Of a DNA stretch of 64,000 nt, positions 1 to 12,632 are shown one piece after another. The stretch is from Siphonodentalium dalli (lineage: Eukaryota > Mollusca > Scaphopoda > Gadilida > Siphonodentaliidae). Below the pieces are notes generated by a model that saw only the letters and a list, made by a program, of their open reading frames with translations, did not search any database and was not told the origin of the DNA. How positions within the stretch are numbered: position 1 is the first letter of the stretch; each line of letters begins with the position of its first letter. The position numbers were made by a program, and so were the translations under genes. Location: positions 186,976,209 to 187,040,208 of the forward strand of contig CP136064.1 in the NCBI GenBank assembly GCA_032622095.1. Reading direction: 5' to 3'.

Positions 1-928
1 AACATCTGTTGATCATGATCGGCCTCTCGTTATACTAGAATTTGTGCAAGAGGAGCATGAGGAAATGTCGTTTAGGTTTAAGGTTTTTAGAGACCGCACA
101 ATTCCATTTAAAGCATCGATCAACATGAGGGGGGGGGGGGGGGCTAATGCTTCCTGCCAAGGGGGCTGCAGCCCCCCCCCCCCCCCCCCTGATCCCTCCT
201 CCCACACCCTGGTGTCTGGTCTATTCAGCTAACAAAGTGGCTGGTCGAATCAGTTGAAACATTTTTGCTTGTGCTTGTATATGGTTTTATTGAGATCTGG
301 TTATTGGATCACAACCTGTAAACACATCTGTCCACATGGGAAATCATCTTGTTCTCATGTCTAAAAGGGGTTTATTTTCAGTCTTTTGTGAACATTGACC
401 ATTTGCTAGATTATAGTCTATATTTGAATTTTTTTCTGCAAAAATAAGGAACACTCTTTTGGAACAGGGTGTGCTTTATTGTTTATTTATGGCATACAAC
501 TTTTTAATGCCGGCGAACACCTAGTGACATGATTTGATGGTGTCACCCTATCTGGGGATTTGTTTTTCCCAAAGTTTGACGCCTTATACATCACTTCGAT
601 GCCTCAACATATTTTGCATTTTAGGTCATGTTTCGAAAGTTCAGACGAACATTTTTGTCATATAGATTTAATAGTTTAATAACAATAGCTGGCATTTTGA
701 CATTATCCATATGTGTTCGCTGGGGCAACGACACAGGTATTCAGACACATCACTAGGTGTTTAAGAGCTAAAGTCGATCCTTCTCTCTGTTTTAGAAATC
801 CTCTTATTTAAATAGTTTTGATTGTAAGTATATCATTTGAACAAATTTCTTAGAATTTGTAATGAATTATGTTTTAAGATTTATCTCCATAATATGTACT
901 AAATATGGACTAAGTTGACTCAATTGAG
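1..928. other. No gene seen
   Basis: AT-rich sequence apart from the G/C tracts at 129-189. No coding signal or repeat shared with the rest of the window. Confidence 0.6.
129..189. repeat. G15 ... C18 tracts
   Basis: A run of 15 G (129-143) and a run of 18 C (172-189), 28 bp apart, with 'agggggctgcagcccccc' between. They could pair as a hairpin, or the G run could form a G-quadruplex; lengths may also be sequencing noise. Confidence 0.8.
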
Positions 929-930
929 TA

Positions 931-1142
931 CAGTAATGCCCTAAATAATCGACTCCTTAACCACACAGAATTATGGGTAAATTTTCAGGATTTAGTCGGA
1001 AATATGACTTGTTGTCATTCATCAGAAAGCTCTCACTGAGAGCTTTCCGATGATTGGCAACAAGCCTTATTTCCGACTAAATCTTGAAAAATTACCCATA
1101 ATTCTGCTGTGATTAAGGAGTCGATTATTTAGGGCATTACTG
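931..1142. mobile_element. Palindromic mariner-like MITE, copy A1
   Basis: 212 bp bounded by TA duplications, with ends CAGTAATGCC/GGCATTACTG. The arms are inverted over nearly their full length and meet at 'gctctcactgagagc'. TA target sites and CAGT ends suggest Tc1/mariner mobilisation. This is the reference copy for family A; the arms here differ at several positions. Confidence 0.88.
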
Positions 1143-1451
1143 TAGTCATTATTTTTACAAAATGAAATATTTGTGAGATACTTGATTGTTGATTTTGGTG
1201 CTAATTTGCTATTTCGTCTGATTGATTTGTTAAAAAAAATTTGTTTGCATGCTCTAGATAGTCGTTATGATGTAGCGGAGTAAATGAGATATGTTTTTAG
1301 ATACACAACTGTATTTATATTTAACATTAAATAAAGTTAGCAAGATAAGCTTAACCTCATTTTTGTAGGGTCGTTCAGAATTCACACACACACAATGAAA
1401 TGTGTGTAGTTTGTTGGAGATGTTTGATTAGACTCGGTTTGAGTTCCATCT

Positions 1452-1640
1452 ATACACTAAGGTTTGTGTTGGGTTTATGCACAAAACGACACAAGTGTGA
1501 TAAGGGGTTTGTTGATATGGCACGAGGGCTAGCTCGGAATGATAGAATAAGTGGCACAGCATCAAGTTCTATCCTTCCATGATGGCATGTGCCATATCAA
1601 CAAACCCATTTAAAAACACACATGTCGTTCTGTGTTTATT
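1452..1640. repeat. Imperfect inverted repeat
   Basis: 'gggtttgttgatatggcac' (about 1504) is mirrored by 'gtgccatatcaacaaaccc' (about 1589), and 'aaaacgacacaagtgtg' partly by 'cacacatgtcgtt'. Loop about 60 bp. Probably a small MITE; ends not defined. Confidence 0.55.
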
Positions 1641-1847
1641 ACATGCCACCCATCCTAGAGTCCATGCATTAAATACTACAGGCTTACAATGTTTATTTAG
1701 GCACATGCAGGGCTTGTTTTGTCATCTGTCATGATGCTTTTATTTTATAGTTCTGGTTTCATGGTTGAGGCTAACATCATTTGACGTCAATGAGATCCAC
1801 ATACATTCCAGACAGATCTGTAAATATGGAACAGCAATAACACTGTA

Positions 1848-2059
1848 CAGTAATGCCCTAAATAATCGACTCCTTAAACACAGAAGAATTATGGGTAATT
1901 TTTCAGGATTTAGTCGGAATTATGGCTTATTTCCATTCATCGGAAAGCTCTCACTGAGAGCTTTCTGATGAATGGCAACAAGCCATATTTGCGAGTAAAT
2001 CCTGAAAAGTTACCCTTAATTCTGCTGTGGTTAAGGAGTCGATTATTTAGGCATTATTG
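1848..2059. mobile_element. Palindromic mariner-like MITE, copy A2
   Basis: Same family as A1, with TA flanks and about 106 bp per arm, but the arms have diverged at roughly ten positions. It can fold into a long imperfect hairpin. Confidence 0.87.
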
Positions 2060-2061
2060 TA

Positions 2062-3697
2062 CTTCTAGGAACAAGCATGTAATAAATGATGTTCTGATTT
2101 TGCTGGGATGGCGTTCCTCATGTGAATTGCTCATGTTCAGAACTAGATTGAGTTTCCCTATCGATTGAGTCAAGGTCTTATGCTCTCTTGCGTTACCAGC
2201 TTTTGGGGTCATGACCTCATGGCTGACCAGCTATTACCGGCCATGAGGGAGCTAGACTGGATAGAAATCAGAACACCATAACACAACCTTAGTGCATATG
2301 GAACTCAAACACTATACATTATATATACACAATATATATACACAATATGTAAATTATGTAAATTGAAACTGGGCAAAAAACGATACAGCATGAATTTTTA
2401 ATAATGATGTTTAACCCCTGCTCACTACCTCTATTGCCTACTTAAAGCCTGCCTAATAAAAGATATGTTTATGATTTCAAGGTAGCTTTATTGGGCAGGT
2501 ACTACTTTCATGACCTAATTATATATGGAAATTGTGCAGTTAACGAAGGACGTCAACTGCCTAAATAACGTAATTGTTAATTTGGAACGTTACGTTTCTA
2601 TCGTCCATAAATCATCGTAATTGATACAAAATGCGTAAAAAGGATATTCGTTTTTGCTCTTAAACATATAAACCATTAGAACAAGGTCACTTTAAAATAA
2701 CTATCAAAAAAACCAACAAACTATTTCTCTCTCTAAGCTGCACTCCAATTTGCCCACGTCATGAATACTAATTAGTTTGCTTGACTTCATGAATGTAATG
2801 GCATCACCGAAGTAACAATTGAAAAAGGAAAATCAGATATCATCAACAAAAGACAAGTTTTGTGTGGTGGATCAATTAAATATGGAGCTTATGCTGTCGC
2901 TTAAAGTGGTTGTGTCCACTCGGTGGATTTTGCATCTATTGGACTCAGCAGAGCTTTGCCCAATGGGTGCTCAAATCCCCCTCACGGACATAAACAGTTT
3001 GAACGATGGCACTAGCTACATGTTCTAGCCATTTACTTTCCAGTCTCCAATATGTTTTTCAGCCTAATCTGATCTGTCTAGTTTGTTCTTATATGGCCAG
3101 TTTTATTGTTGATTGCTAATTATGTTGATGTACAAATAATTTGGGATATAATCAGGAATTTTTTATCGATAGAATGGTTGACTTTTTCTTGAATGTATTT
3201 GATTAGTTCTTCTCATTTTCAATGATGAGATCATTAGCAGCCCAGCCAATCCAGAGACTTAACTATTTCCTATTTTTTTTTTTTTTAATTAATCATTTGA
3301 ATGCATATTTGTCCTTTTCTACCTGAATGATTTGGTATTCAGTTAAGTTTCAGCATTTTGTTTCCGTTGATGGACCGTTTTCTGTTAACACTTCTATAAT
3401 TTTAGTTATCAATACAATCACCTGTTTGACCTTGTTATTTTCTTTGAGCCATGATATTACATTCAATCCTCATTATTTAACTCAGTGTACGATTTAATCA
3501 TTAGACTTGTTTGTGTATATATAGCACTGTTGTTCATATGGTTGAAGTTTTAAATTTCATTTTATCACTAATTTGAGGTTATAGGGCATACACATTTAAT
3601 AGTAATGTTTGGCAAACTTAAGCCTTTTTTAATAACTTGGTTGGTGGACCTGACTGATTCAAATATATATATATATATATTTTGGGGAAAACAATTT
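2062..3697. other. No gene seen
   Basis: Contains a short AT-rich tandem ('atatatacacaat', about 2318-2346) and a (TA)n run at about 3665-3680. A 69-codon frame at 2819-3028 has no recognisable motif. Confidence 0.6.
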
Positions 3698-3880
3698 AAA
3701 TACTCCATTTGGTAACTTCAAACTGAGTCTTATGTCTCCCTTAGCATATGAGGCCATGCAGAATGAGGTCCCCAGAGGGTGAATTTGGTGATGCTAGCGC
3801 TGTGCGGGATAGTGTCACCAAACTCGCCCTCTGGGGACCTCATTCTGCAAATGACAGGCACACTAAACTCAGGCTTGTGT
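3698..3880 (-). mobile_element. Family B two-hairpin element, half copy B1 (inverted)
   Basis: One hairpin (3759-3848) with arms 'aatgaggtccccagag' / 'ctctggggacctcatt', flanked by part of the family's central spacer in reverse orientation and one outer end ('gcaaatgacagg'). Compare B4 for the intact arrangement. Confidence 0.75.
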
Positions 3881-4179
3881 ATAGACTATAGCATACAGAC
3901 TAAAACATTGATATCTGGTAGATAAGAATGATTTATTTATTGAATGATGGCAATTGGTTCCTGATACAACAGACATTCTGTTTAATTGTTGTTATATTGA
4001 CTAATTTATTTGTGTTTCAAAAACAGTCTCTTTTTGTAAGTTACATGTTGCAAGACCAAGCTTTTAATCAATTTAAAACCATTTTGACATGCAATTTTTA
4101 TTTTCATTTTGACTCAACAACCCAACTTTTAGAGAAAAATATCCGCTAACCATGTGTTCATAAAATAATGTCGTATTGC

Positions 4180-4603
4180 CAAGCCTGCAAATAATGCCTG
4201 TCATTTGCAGAATGAGGTCCCCAGAGGGTGAATTCAGTGACAATATCACACATGGTGGCTAACATCACCAAATAACCCTCTGGGAACCTCATTCTACTGA
4301 GGCCTCAACTGCTATGGAAGACCTAGGATCAGATTGAAGTTCCTCAGTTGAAGTTGGTGATGTTAACCAATTAGTCACCACTATTATGCATTTTATCTGC
4401 TGCAAATTAGGAATTATAGAAACTTCCCAGCAGGGAAAAAGTAACTAAAACAATGTTAATTTGAGACTGTAGATACTTCCCAGAAGATGAGGCCTAAGCG
4501 GTTTGAAGTCCCCAGAGGATGAATTTGTTGATGCTAGACTGCTGTGCAGGATAGCATCACTAAATTTGCCTCTGGGGACCTCATTCTACAAATGACAAAC
4601 CCC
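4180..4603. mobile_element. Family B two-hairpin element, copy B2
   Basis: Outer end 'caagcctgcaaata', hairpin 1 (4207-4296), a spacer of about 200 bp, hairpin 2 (about 4501-4590), then the inverted outer end cut off next to MITE A3. Both hairpins carry the same stem (aatgaggtccccagag / its complement), each about 90 bp. No coding capacity. I cannot assign a superfamily. Confidence 0.8.
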
Positions 4604-4605
4604 CT

Positions 4606-4779
4606 ACAGCAGAATTCTGTGTAATTTTTCAGGATTTAGTTGGAAATATGGCTTGTTGCCACTCATTGGAAAGCTCTGAGAGCTTTCCGATGAATGGCAA
4701 CAAGCCATATTTCCGATTAAATCCTGAAAAGTTACCCATAATTTTGCTGTGGTTAAGGAGTCGATTATATAGGGCATTG
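4606..4779. mobile_element. Family A MITE, copy A3, left end missing
   Basis: Begins within the left arm ('acagcagaattctgtg') directly after a family B element, and ends 'agggcattgtaag' without a clean terminal TA. The apex is shortened. It apparently truncates, or is truncated by, its family B neighbour. Confidence 0.78.
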
Positions 4780-5160
4780 TAAGTTAAAACCATACACTGC
4801 TGATTGGATTCACCATAAAATAACACAAATATTTAAAGAATTACTATCTTTGATTGATTGGTTTTTGCTGCACATTTCATAAAAGGCAATTCTTGTTATG
4901 AAGTGGTCTGTCGTTGATCTAATTTATTAAAAATGTTCCTGATGATTCAATCTCATTTATAACTTCATTTCATGGTAAATTGTCCCTGGACATTTCTATG
5001 GATTAAAAATGTGACAAAAATCATTTGAAAATCATACACATTAGTTGTGGAAAAGTAGGAACATTTTACACCAATAAAAATCAGTAATGCGTGCAGCTTA
5101 GAAATGGTGCAATGGCAAGCTTGGGTTCTGTATGGCCAGACTTTTGGTTCAGTTGCTTAA

Positions 5161-5375
5161 CCCTTTTAGTGCCAGGGGCCGATCTCATCGGCCCTAATTT
5201 ATGGTCTGTAGAGTGCCCTAAAAAAAATGGTTTTAAAATTTTTTTTTTTTTTGGGTTAGGCCAATGCATTCTCTTATATATGCGAGGCGACCTATGGTCG
5301 ACTCGCATATATAAGAGAATGCATTGGCACAGGGTATATGGGTCGATACAAAAATCGGACCTGGCACTCAAAGGG
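5161..5375. mobile_element. TTAA-flanked (piggyBac-like) MITE, copy C1
   Basis: TTAA on both sides (5157-5160, 5376-5379), ends CCCTTTTAGTGCCAGG / CTGGCACTCAAAGGG. Inside is a hairpin with stem 'cattctcttatatatgcg' and its complement. TTAA target sites and CCC ends are typical of piggyBac; that assignment is inference. Confidence 0.87.
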
Positions 5376-5430
5376 TTAATAAACTCAACCTAAACTTGTC
5401 TGTCTGTCCGTGTCAATGTAAGTGCAATAA

Positions 5431-5861
5431 CTTTAAAGTGATGTGAAACACTGCGGTTGGATGATCAAATAGAAATGGAGAATAATCTTGCTCAAAGTGG
5501 TTATTTTTATGAATATTAATCCAAATTTACAACACACACCATCAGTCTTGTATATTTATTAAATGCAATGAGTATCGATGGCAAAATCATTTGCCAATTG
5601 TTGCGTCAGGAATCGAGATGTAAATATTTACAATTGAGCATTGTTCAGATGGTGTTTTCTATGGAGTTGTATGATCGATTTCTTTGAGATTTTGGGTGTA
5701 GTTAGTAGAATGGTACATCCTCCCAGTTGGCATAGCACCTGGGTACTAATTTGTCAGTTTCATGCACCCGAACAAGTCCATAATCAGTCTTTGTAAACAT
5801 ACACTCAGATTCATACTGATACTTTTATTTTTTATATGTGGGTATGTAGTTTACTCCAGAC
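5431..5861 (+). repeat. Dispersed repeat R, copy 1
   Basis: Matches 62291-62690: 'tgatgtgaaacactgcgg', 'gatcaaatagaaatgg', 'gtgttttctatggag', 'catagcacctgggtac', 'caagtccataat'. Unknown type, about 400 bp. Confidence 0.78.
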
Positions 5862-7696
5862 TGGTCCATGATATGCCTTTAACAAACGTAATCTGATTTT
5901 GACCAAACTTGAATCAAGGGTTCTATTTGCGACCTAATGGTGATAACTTTAACAAACATATTAAATCAGATTTGAATAGTGGCTTCTACTCATTAGTCTT
6001 TTGTATGAGTTCAAAAACCAGTCCTACCCAAATTTTTATTCTGGATTGTTTACGGAGTGTTTTTCGCTATATACATGTAACTCTTAACAAATGTAATCAG
6101 ATTTTGACAAATCTTGTGGGTTTTACACAAGTACACATTTTCTTATGCCACAACTCGACAACAGCATCTACGATGCATACTTCTTGTTCAGTGTTTCTCA
6201 CATTATTTGGTCTGGTCTATACAATAGAAGTCATGGGAGGAGGAATTATGTAAAATTTATTTATGCTACAGATATTCATTTTCTCCTGATGGTGCATGGC
6301 TGTGCATGCTTATCATCTCTGTTGTACAGATAGATAGTTTTCACATTGTTAATTTGTTTTGTTTATTTCAGTTATGTATACAGGTGATACAATTCTTTAA
6401 CCATAATTCATTTTAACCATTAATTCTTTGTTGAATTTCTTGTTTTGAGCTGAGATAACCGAGGACCAGATACCTTATTGATGAATTTGGTGTTTTATTG
6501 ATATTGTTTGTTGCAGGGATATTTATGGTGAAATATGTAAGTTGCTTAGATACACTAAACTGTGAAACCCATAATTTGGATGAAACAACTGATTTTGTAT
6601 CTCTATTTGGATGCCTGACAATAATGCCCTAAATAATCGACTCCTTAATCACAGAGAATTGTGTGTAATTTTTCAGGACTTAGTCATATTTCCGACTAAA
6701 TCCTGAAAAATTACCCATAATTCTCTGTGATTAAGGAGTCGATTATTTAGGGCATTACTGTAGGCTCTTCTCATAGCAAATCAAACCACAAAACACCAAA
6801 TTAAAAGATTAAAATGCTCAGATTAACCTGGATTCAAACCTTTGAAGTCTCTGATCCAAGAAGAAACAATTTCATCTTATTTCTGACTTTAGTGGCTTTA
6901 TTTGATTAGGAATGCCTATAGCAGGGAGGTTTACCAGCAGGTGTTTGTTCAACAGTGTTTAATTTCAGTTTCTGCAAGATGAGCATTGGATCCCCCAGCT
7001 CCAATTTCGCCCACCCGACCACAGATTATTGCCTATGTCTCCAACAAAATAAAACCAAAAGGGAATAATATATGAAGATAATGTTATTTGCCAGCTAATG
7101 TGGACCACTAGTTAATCATTTAACAGGAAAATAATTATCTTTAAAGATACAAGCATCGACAAATTTTATTGGCATAGATCTGAAAGATATGGAAGTGGAC
7201 ATCTTTTGATTCTGTCCGGTCACATTGCAATTACATCTTCAAATAACACATTTTGCTATTTCAATTTGTACTAAATAATGATCATGTGGACCAGATGTAA
7301 AACAAATATCAGAAACAAAACACTTATTTTCAGTGTTATATGTGACAAATTAATTTCGGAAATCTTCTGCATATGTATGTTTTGAGATATTGCTTACAAA
7401 ATTATGTCTACATAGTTTTGGGGTTCGAAATAGTTATGTCTGTTTAATATCAGGCTCTGAAGATACATGTATTCATATTTATGAAGGCTATGTTGATTAC
7501 TTAATAAGTTTAAATTTAAACACCCTTCATGTTGCGCATGTTTTTATCTAATCATGTTTCTGTTTGACAATACATACACTATATCACTCCATTGTATCAT
7601 ATTATTTATTCAATTGTGTTAAGATTTTGGTGTAGAATATTTATATTAAGGGTGTATTATGGGTTCCAGGCTAAATTTGTGTGAACTTCTTTCAAG
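5862..7696. other. No gene seen (except MITE A4)
   Basis: AT-rich sequence. A 114-codon plus frame at 5909-6253 has no domain, no splice context and repeat-like surroundings ('ctgattttgaccaaact' recurs within it), so I do not call it. Confidence 0.55.
6619..6760. mobile_element. Family A MITE, copy A4, short-stem form
   Basis: 142 bp; the inner stem and apex are deleted, leaving arms of about 70 bp. Both arms carry the same variant (acagagaatt / aattctctgt) where the family has acagcagaatt, so the arms match each other better than the family consensus. Confidence 0.85.
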
Positions 7697-7698
7697 TA

Positions 7699-7911
7699 CA
7701 GTAATGCCTCAAATAATTGACTCCTTAACCACAGCAGAATTATGGGTAACTTTTCAGGATTTAGTTGGAAATATGGCTTGTTGCCATTCATCGGAAAGCT
7801 CTCCGTGGGAGCTTTCTGATGAATAACAACTAGCCATATTTCCGACTAAATCCTGAAAAATTACCCATAATTATGATGTGGTTAAGGAGTTGATTATTTA
7901 GGGCATTACTG
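7699..7911. mobile_element. Family A MITE, copy A5
   Basis: 213 bp full-length palindrome with TA on both sides. The left arm has 'tgcctcaaataattgac' where the right keeps the consensus. Confidence 0.87.
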
Positions 7912-8320
7912 TAGATTCTATAGTAAAAACTAACATTTTTGTGCTGTGAGAAACCTCGATGAAAATATATTGTTGGATATAATATTTTCTAACCAATTAT
8001 TTTATATAATTTTATGATTTCGAGGGACATTAACAATTTTCCAACGAAAATAACTTTACTTGGTCTTTCGTAGTTTATATGTGATGTGTGGTTGCTATTA
8101 TTTGTTTTCACTTGTACAAAGTCATTGATAATTAGATTTTATTTTCAAGAATATTTTGTACTTGATATCTGCAACCCGTAATACATCTTTAAATGTATGC
8201 ATCATACAATAAATAAGTATGAAACTGATAAAATTGTTTTCATTCCAACTCACAAATGGGAAGCCAATAACTCGAACAAACTTCATAAACATCTATAGAC
8301 CAGTAGTTTCAGCCACAGAC

Positions 8321-8758
8321 AAGGCTGCAAATAGGGTAGCTGTCATTTTCAGTGAGGTCCCCAGAGGGTGAATTTGGTGATGCTAACCCGCATAGTGGGC
8401 TAGCATCACCAAATTCACCCTCTGGGGACCTCATTCTGCTTTAGCTTCCACTGTTATGGGAGACCTAGGATCAGATTGAAGTTCCCCAGTTGAAGTTGGT
8501 AGTGTTCACCCATTCAGTCACCTCGATTTTGCATTTTATCTTCTGCAAATTAGGGGATATAGAAACTGAAGGGCAAAGTGACTAAAAGCAATGTTAATTT
8601 TAGACTATAGATAATTCCCAGAAGATGAGGCCTAAGCAGTATGAGGTCCCCAGAGGGTGAATTCAGTGATGATAGCCTGCTGTGCAGGATAGCTTCACTA
8701 AATTTACCCTCTGGGGACCTCATTCTGCAAATGACAGACACACTATTTGCAGGCTTGG
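8321..8758. mobile_element. Family B two-hairpin element, copy B3
   Basis: Same order as B2, with both outer ends present ('caaggctgcaaatag' and 'ctatttgcaggcttg'). Hairpin 1 is at about 8345-8437 and hairpin 2 at about 8636-8729. Hairpin 1 has almost perfect arms down to a short loop at 'cccgcatagtggg'. Confidence 0.82.
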
Positions 8759-8823
8759 CCATAATTATATATCATATGAAAGTAGATGTCCGCTTCATGT
8801 TCCGCCCTGCTCTATACTGCTGG

Positions 8824-9170
8824 CAGCCATGTTTTTAACAGAATTCTGAAAAAAATGTAAGCTCCCATCTTGAGGACACTCCGAATATCCATATGAAGTT
8901 TGGTGACGATCAGATGAGAGATGTGACCTGCAGGGTGTGCTAAAAGATTTAGTCATACATAGAGTAAAATACAAGATGGCCACAAGCAGCCATGTTTTTT
9001 TAACAGAATTCAGGAAAAATGATCATTTCCTAAATAGAGGTCACCCCGAAGATCCATATGAAGTTTGGTGACGATCGGATGAGGGATGTGGCCTGTAGGG
9101 TGTGCCTAAGGATTTAGTGATGCAAAGAGTAAATCCAATATGGCTGGTGGGAGGCCATGTTTTTTAATCC
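8824..9170 (-). repeat. Tandem pair, about 165-bp unit, reverse orientation
   Basis: Two units with 'catatgaagtttggtgacg' and 'agcagccatgttttt'. They are inverted relative to the larger array at 9.8-11 kb. Confidence 0.8.
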
Positions 9171-9329
9171 ACACTAAATCCATTGGGTGTTTAGTATTAC
9201 ATAGACATACCAACTTTCTTCATTCCCTATCAATCCAGTAACTGTTACATTTGACAATGGCCAATAACCAAGTTGTGCTTCACTGTGTCATTGACACATG
9301 TTTGAGACATTCAAGGGGGCAGACAAAAT

Positions 9330-9815
9330 ATCAACATGTCTATATAAACAAAGAGAAATAACTCAAGGATGAAGAAGAACTCCTCATTATGGTGAACATT
9401 TATACCAAATTTCATTGAGACCCACAAACATGTGGTTGGGTTGCCAGTGTTATTCCCGGATAATAACTTCTCATATCCATTTATATATTTTACTTTAGCT
9501 TGTACTTGTACTCAATCAAGACATCAGCTGATATCTGTTCTGTTATTATTCTAAGTGTATCATAACTATCATAAGGTGATCGGGTTTCCGGACGGGCACG
9601 AGACTGTTAGCTGATAACTCAAACAAACTTCAACCGATTTAATTGATATTTGGTATATGAGTCTGTGGCAACAATATCTCGAACGAATTCGAAAACCAGA
9701 TTTGGCCGATCTTTTATACGAGAGATATGGGCCTTAGATTGTCTTTTTTTAGCGATTTTGATAGTTCACGCCAACAGCTTTAACTGATTTCAACGATATT
9801 TGCCATATTAGTCTA
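9330..9815 (+). repeat. Diverged repeat modules of mollusc type
   Basis: Fragments such as 'aaataactcaaggatg', 'ccaaatttcattgagacc' and 'aactcaaacaaacttcaac' resemble the modules at 18.5, 20.5 and 45.6 kb, too diverged to set unit borders. Confidence 0.5.
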
Positions 9816-10985
9816 GGATCATCTCTAGATGGGAGTTATCAAATTTGCGTCTCTAAATCCTTTAGCACACTCTACAGAGCATACCCCTCATCCGATCATC
9901 ACCAAACTTCATATGGATCCTTGTGGTGACCTCTAGATGTGCGTCCATCAAAAATTTCCATTAGCACGGGCTACAGGTCATACCTATGGTCAGATCATTT
10001 GGCAAAAATACATTGCCGGCAGCGCCCATCTTGGATTTCAAAATTCAATCTATGGGAGCCATCAGATTTGAACAATTTTCAATGAAAAACATGGCTGCCA
10101 GCAGCCATCTTAGATTTTATTCTTTGTATGACTAAATCATTTAGCACACCCTACAGGTCAGATCTCTCATCCGATCATCACCAAACTTAATATGGATCTT
10201 CAGGATGACCTCTAGATGGGAGCCATCAATTTTTTCCGAAATTCATTAAAAAACATGGCCGCCAGCAGCCATCTTTGATTTGAATCCATCGGCACAGTCT
10301 GCAACACGCATTTATCGGAGAGTTGTTTTGAAAATTTACAGACTTGTTTGGATTTTAATCTTTGCATGACTAAATCCTTTGCCACACCGTACATACCACA
10401 TCCGATCATCACCAAACTTCATATGGATCTTTTGGGTGACCACTGGATGGGAGCCATCAAATTTTCTGGATTTTACTCTGTTTGACTAAATCCTTCGATG
10501 CACCCAAGAGGCCAACTCCCTCATCCAATCATCACCAAAACTTCTTATGGATCTTTGGGGTGACCTCTAGATGGGAGCCATCTCGGATTTTACTCATTCT
10601 ATTACTATTACTGTATCATTTGGCACTCCCATTATCCGATTAAAACCAAACTATTTATGCATATCAACTGTCCAAGTTGAGCTACAGTATCATTGACACT
10701 TAAATTTCCAAATTCTGTTAAAAAACATGGCTGCCAGTAGCCATCTTGGATTTTACTTTTTGTATGACTAAATCCTTTAGCACACCTTAAACATCACATT
10801 TCTCAACCAATCGTTATCAAACTTCATATGGATTTCAGGTGACCTCTAGATGGGAGCCTCCCTTTTTTCCCCGAAATTTGTTTAAAAAAACATGGCCACC
10901 AGCAGTCATCTTGGATTTCAAATATGAATCCATCAGCACAACCTGCAACCCACATTTATTGGAGATTTGTTTTGAAACTTTGCAG
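9815..10985 (+). repeat. Tandem array, about 165-bp unit
   Basis: About six to seven diverged units with 'catggctgccagcagccat', 'gactaaatcctttagcaca', 'gatcatcaccaaacttcat' and 'gacctctagatgggagcc'. The 8.8 kb pair is the same unit inverted. No coding signal. Confidence 0.82.
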
Positions 10986-11329
10986 ACTTGTTTTTACTTG
11001 AGTTTTGGCCCTTAGTTCTGAGTTATGGTTCTTTTGTTTGTCCATTTTTAGTGAATCTCGGTCAGACAGATTCACTCTTATGGACAAAAAGACTCAACCA
11101 GAGCCATCTTTGATGCACAACACTTGTGTATTTTTAAACTCGACTAAAAGTTATGGCAACTTGGGGCTTATAGCAACAAAGACTCAATTGATATTCAGAG
11201 AGCAAAATTAGTGAAGTTGACTCTATCCTTAAACTTGAAACTCTAGTTCAGACATTTTGATTCCTTTCATTTGAACACATCACGGCTGACCGTTTTTAGA
11301 AATTTAATATCAAAGAAACAATATATTTG

Positions 11330-11850
11330 CTTTTGGGGACTCATTACTCAAAAATGGCAAGAACTCTGAACTCAAAATGGCAGGTGCGCAGATGCCCATG
11401 CTTGTTGAAATCTGTGCCAAGTTTTAAAAAATTTGACTGGAAAATGACGGAATACAGGTTCGTACAAAAGATGCATCCCAGGATGTATGATTCTGTTGAA
11501 AAAGGGCAATAACTCTGCCAAAATGAGTCCGACCAAACTCAAAATCGCAAGTGTGCAGGTTCCCTTGCTGGTTGACATCTGCCAAGTTTTTTTTAAATTG
11601 ACTGGAAAATGATGGAATACAGGCTAGGACAAAGGATGAGTCCCAGAATTTATGATTCTATGCCGAATAAGGGAAATAACTCTGCCAAAATGAGTCCGAC
11701 CAAACTCAAAATCGCAGGTGTGCAGGTTCCCATGCTGGTTGATATATGTGCCAAGTTTTAAACAAATTTACCCGAAAATGGCAGAATACAGGCTCGGTCA
11801 AAGTTCCGGACGGACACACAGATGAGGGCCATTACTATAGTCTTCCGACG
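11330..11850 (+). repeat. Tandem array, about 182-bp unit, with CGGACGGACAC tail
   Basis: Three units with 'caataactctgccaaaat', 'caggttcccatgctggtt', 'ctggaaaatgatggaatac'; it ends in 'ccggacggacacacagatg'. Same general design as the 52-55 kb array. Confidence 0.78.
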
Positions 11851-11954
11851 GAATGTCAGGGGACAATTATTCACCTACTGTAAAAATCAGCTATTGCAAG
11901 ACACTCTCCAGATCAAGTTACCTTATCTTTTAAGTTGATAATAAACACTCTTTA

Positions 11955-12629
11955 GGCCAAAAAAAAAAAAGGTTTTGGTTCTCAGGCACCGCCGCATTGA
12001 ATAAAAAGGGCCGCATTAGGCCTTTTTATTGCAATGCCCGATGTTACGACAAAAAAACTTACGAAAAAAAAAATTTGAAAAAAAAAAAAAAAAAATTTAA
12101 TCAACATGTCCATAGCAGATATGTGTTGAATATTAGTGTGCATTGAGCTCTAACATGTAATGTGTTAAAAAGTGACTTGCAGGCTTACAACATAAAGTAG
12201 ATGACTACAATTAAGAAAATGATTAGCTGATCCTCATGCTCTTCTTACAATTAGTCATTGTGAACAACTTACACTAATTGTAACTTTATACAATTGAAAG
12301 GCACGGGACTAAATTCAGGATCACATATTAGAATGGGGAGTTATCAGTTTTTAGACAACAATAACAGTAGTTAATGTCAGGGGCATTATATATTGTTAGG
12401 TAATCCCAGTCATACACTGGTAGTACAATGTTATTTTTATATAAGACTAAATGAGTTTATATGCATAACAGTTCCCTCTACCTTTCTGGTTATTACTAGA
12501 CAGAGGAAGGTATCTTTGTCCATGCTTACTATGCGCAGAAAAAAATAAAAAATAAAAATAAAACCCTCCCTCCCTCATTGATTTGAAAAAAAAATTGCCC
12601 GAGAACCAAAACACTTTTTTTTTTTGGCC
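11955..12629. mobile_element. PIF/Harbinger-like MITE (675 bp) with TTA TSD
   Basis: Terminal inverted repeats GGCC followed by an A run and 'gttttggttctc' (left), mirrored at the right ('gagaaccaaaac', T run, GGCC). Flanked by TTA on both sides (11952-11954, 12630-12632). A 3-bp TTA duplication and GGCC ends fit PIF/Harbinger. No coding capacity. Confidence 0.8.
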
Positions 12630-12632
12630 TTA

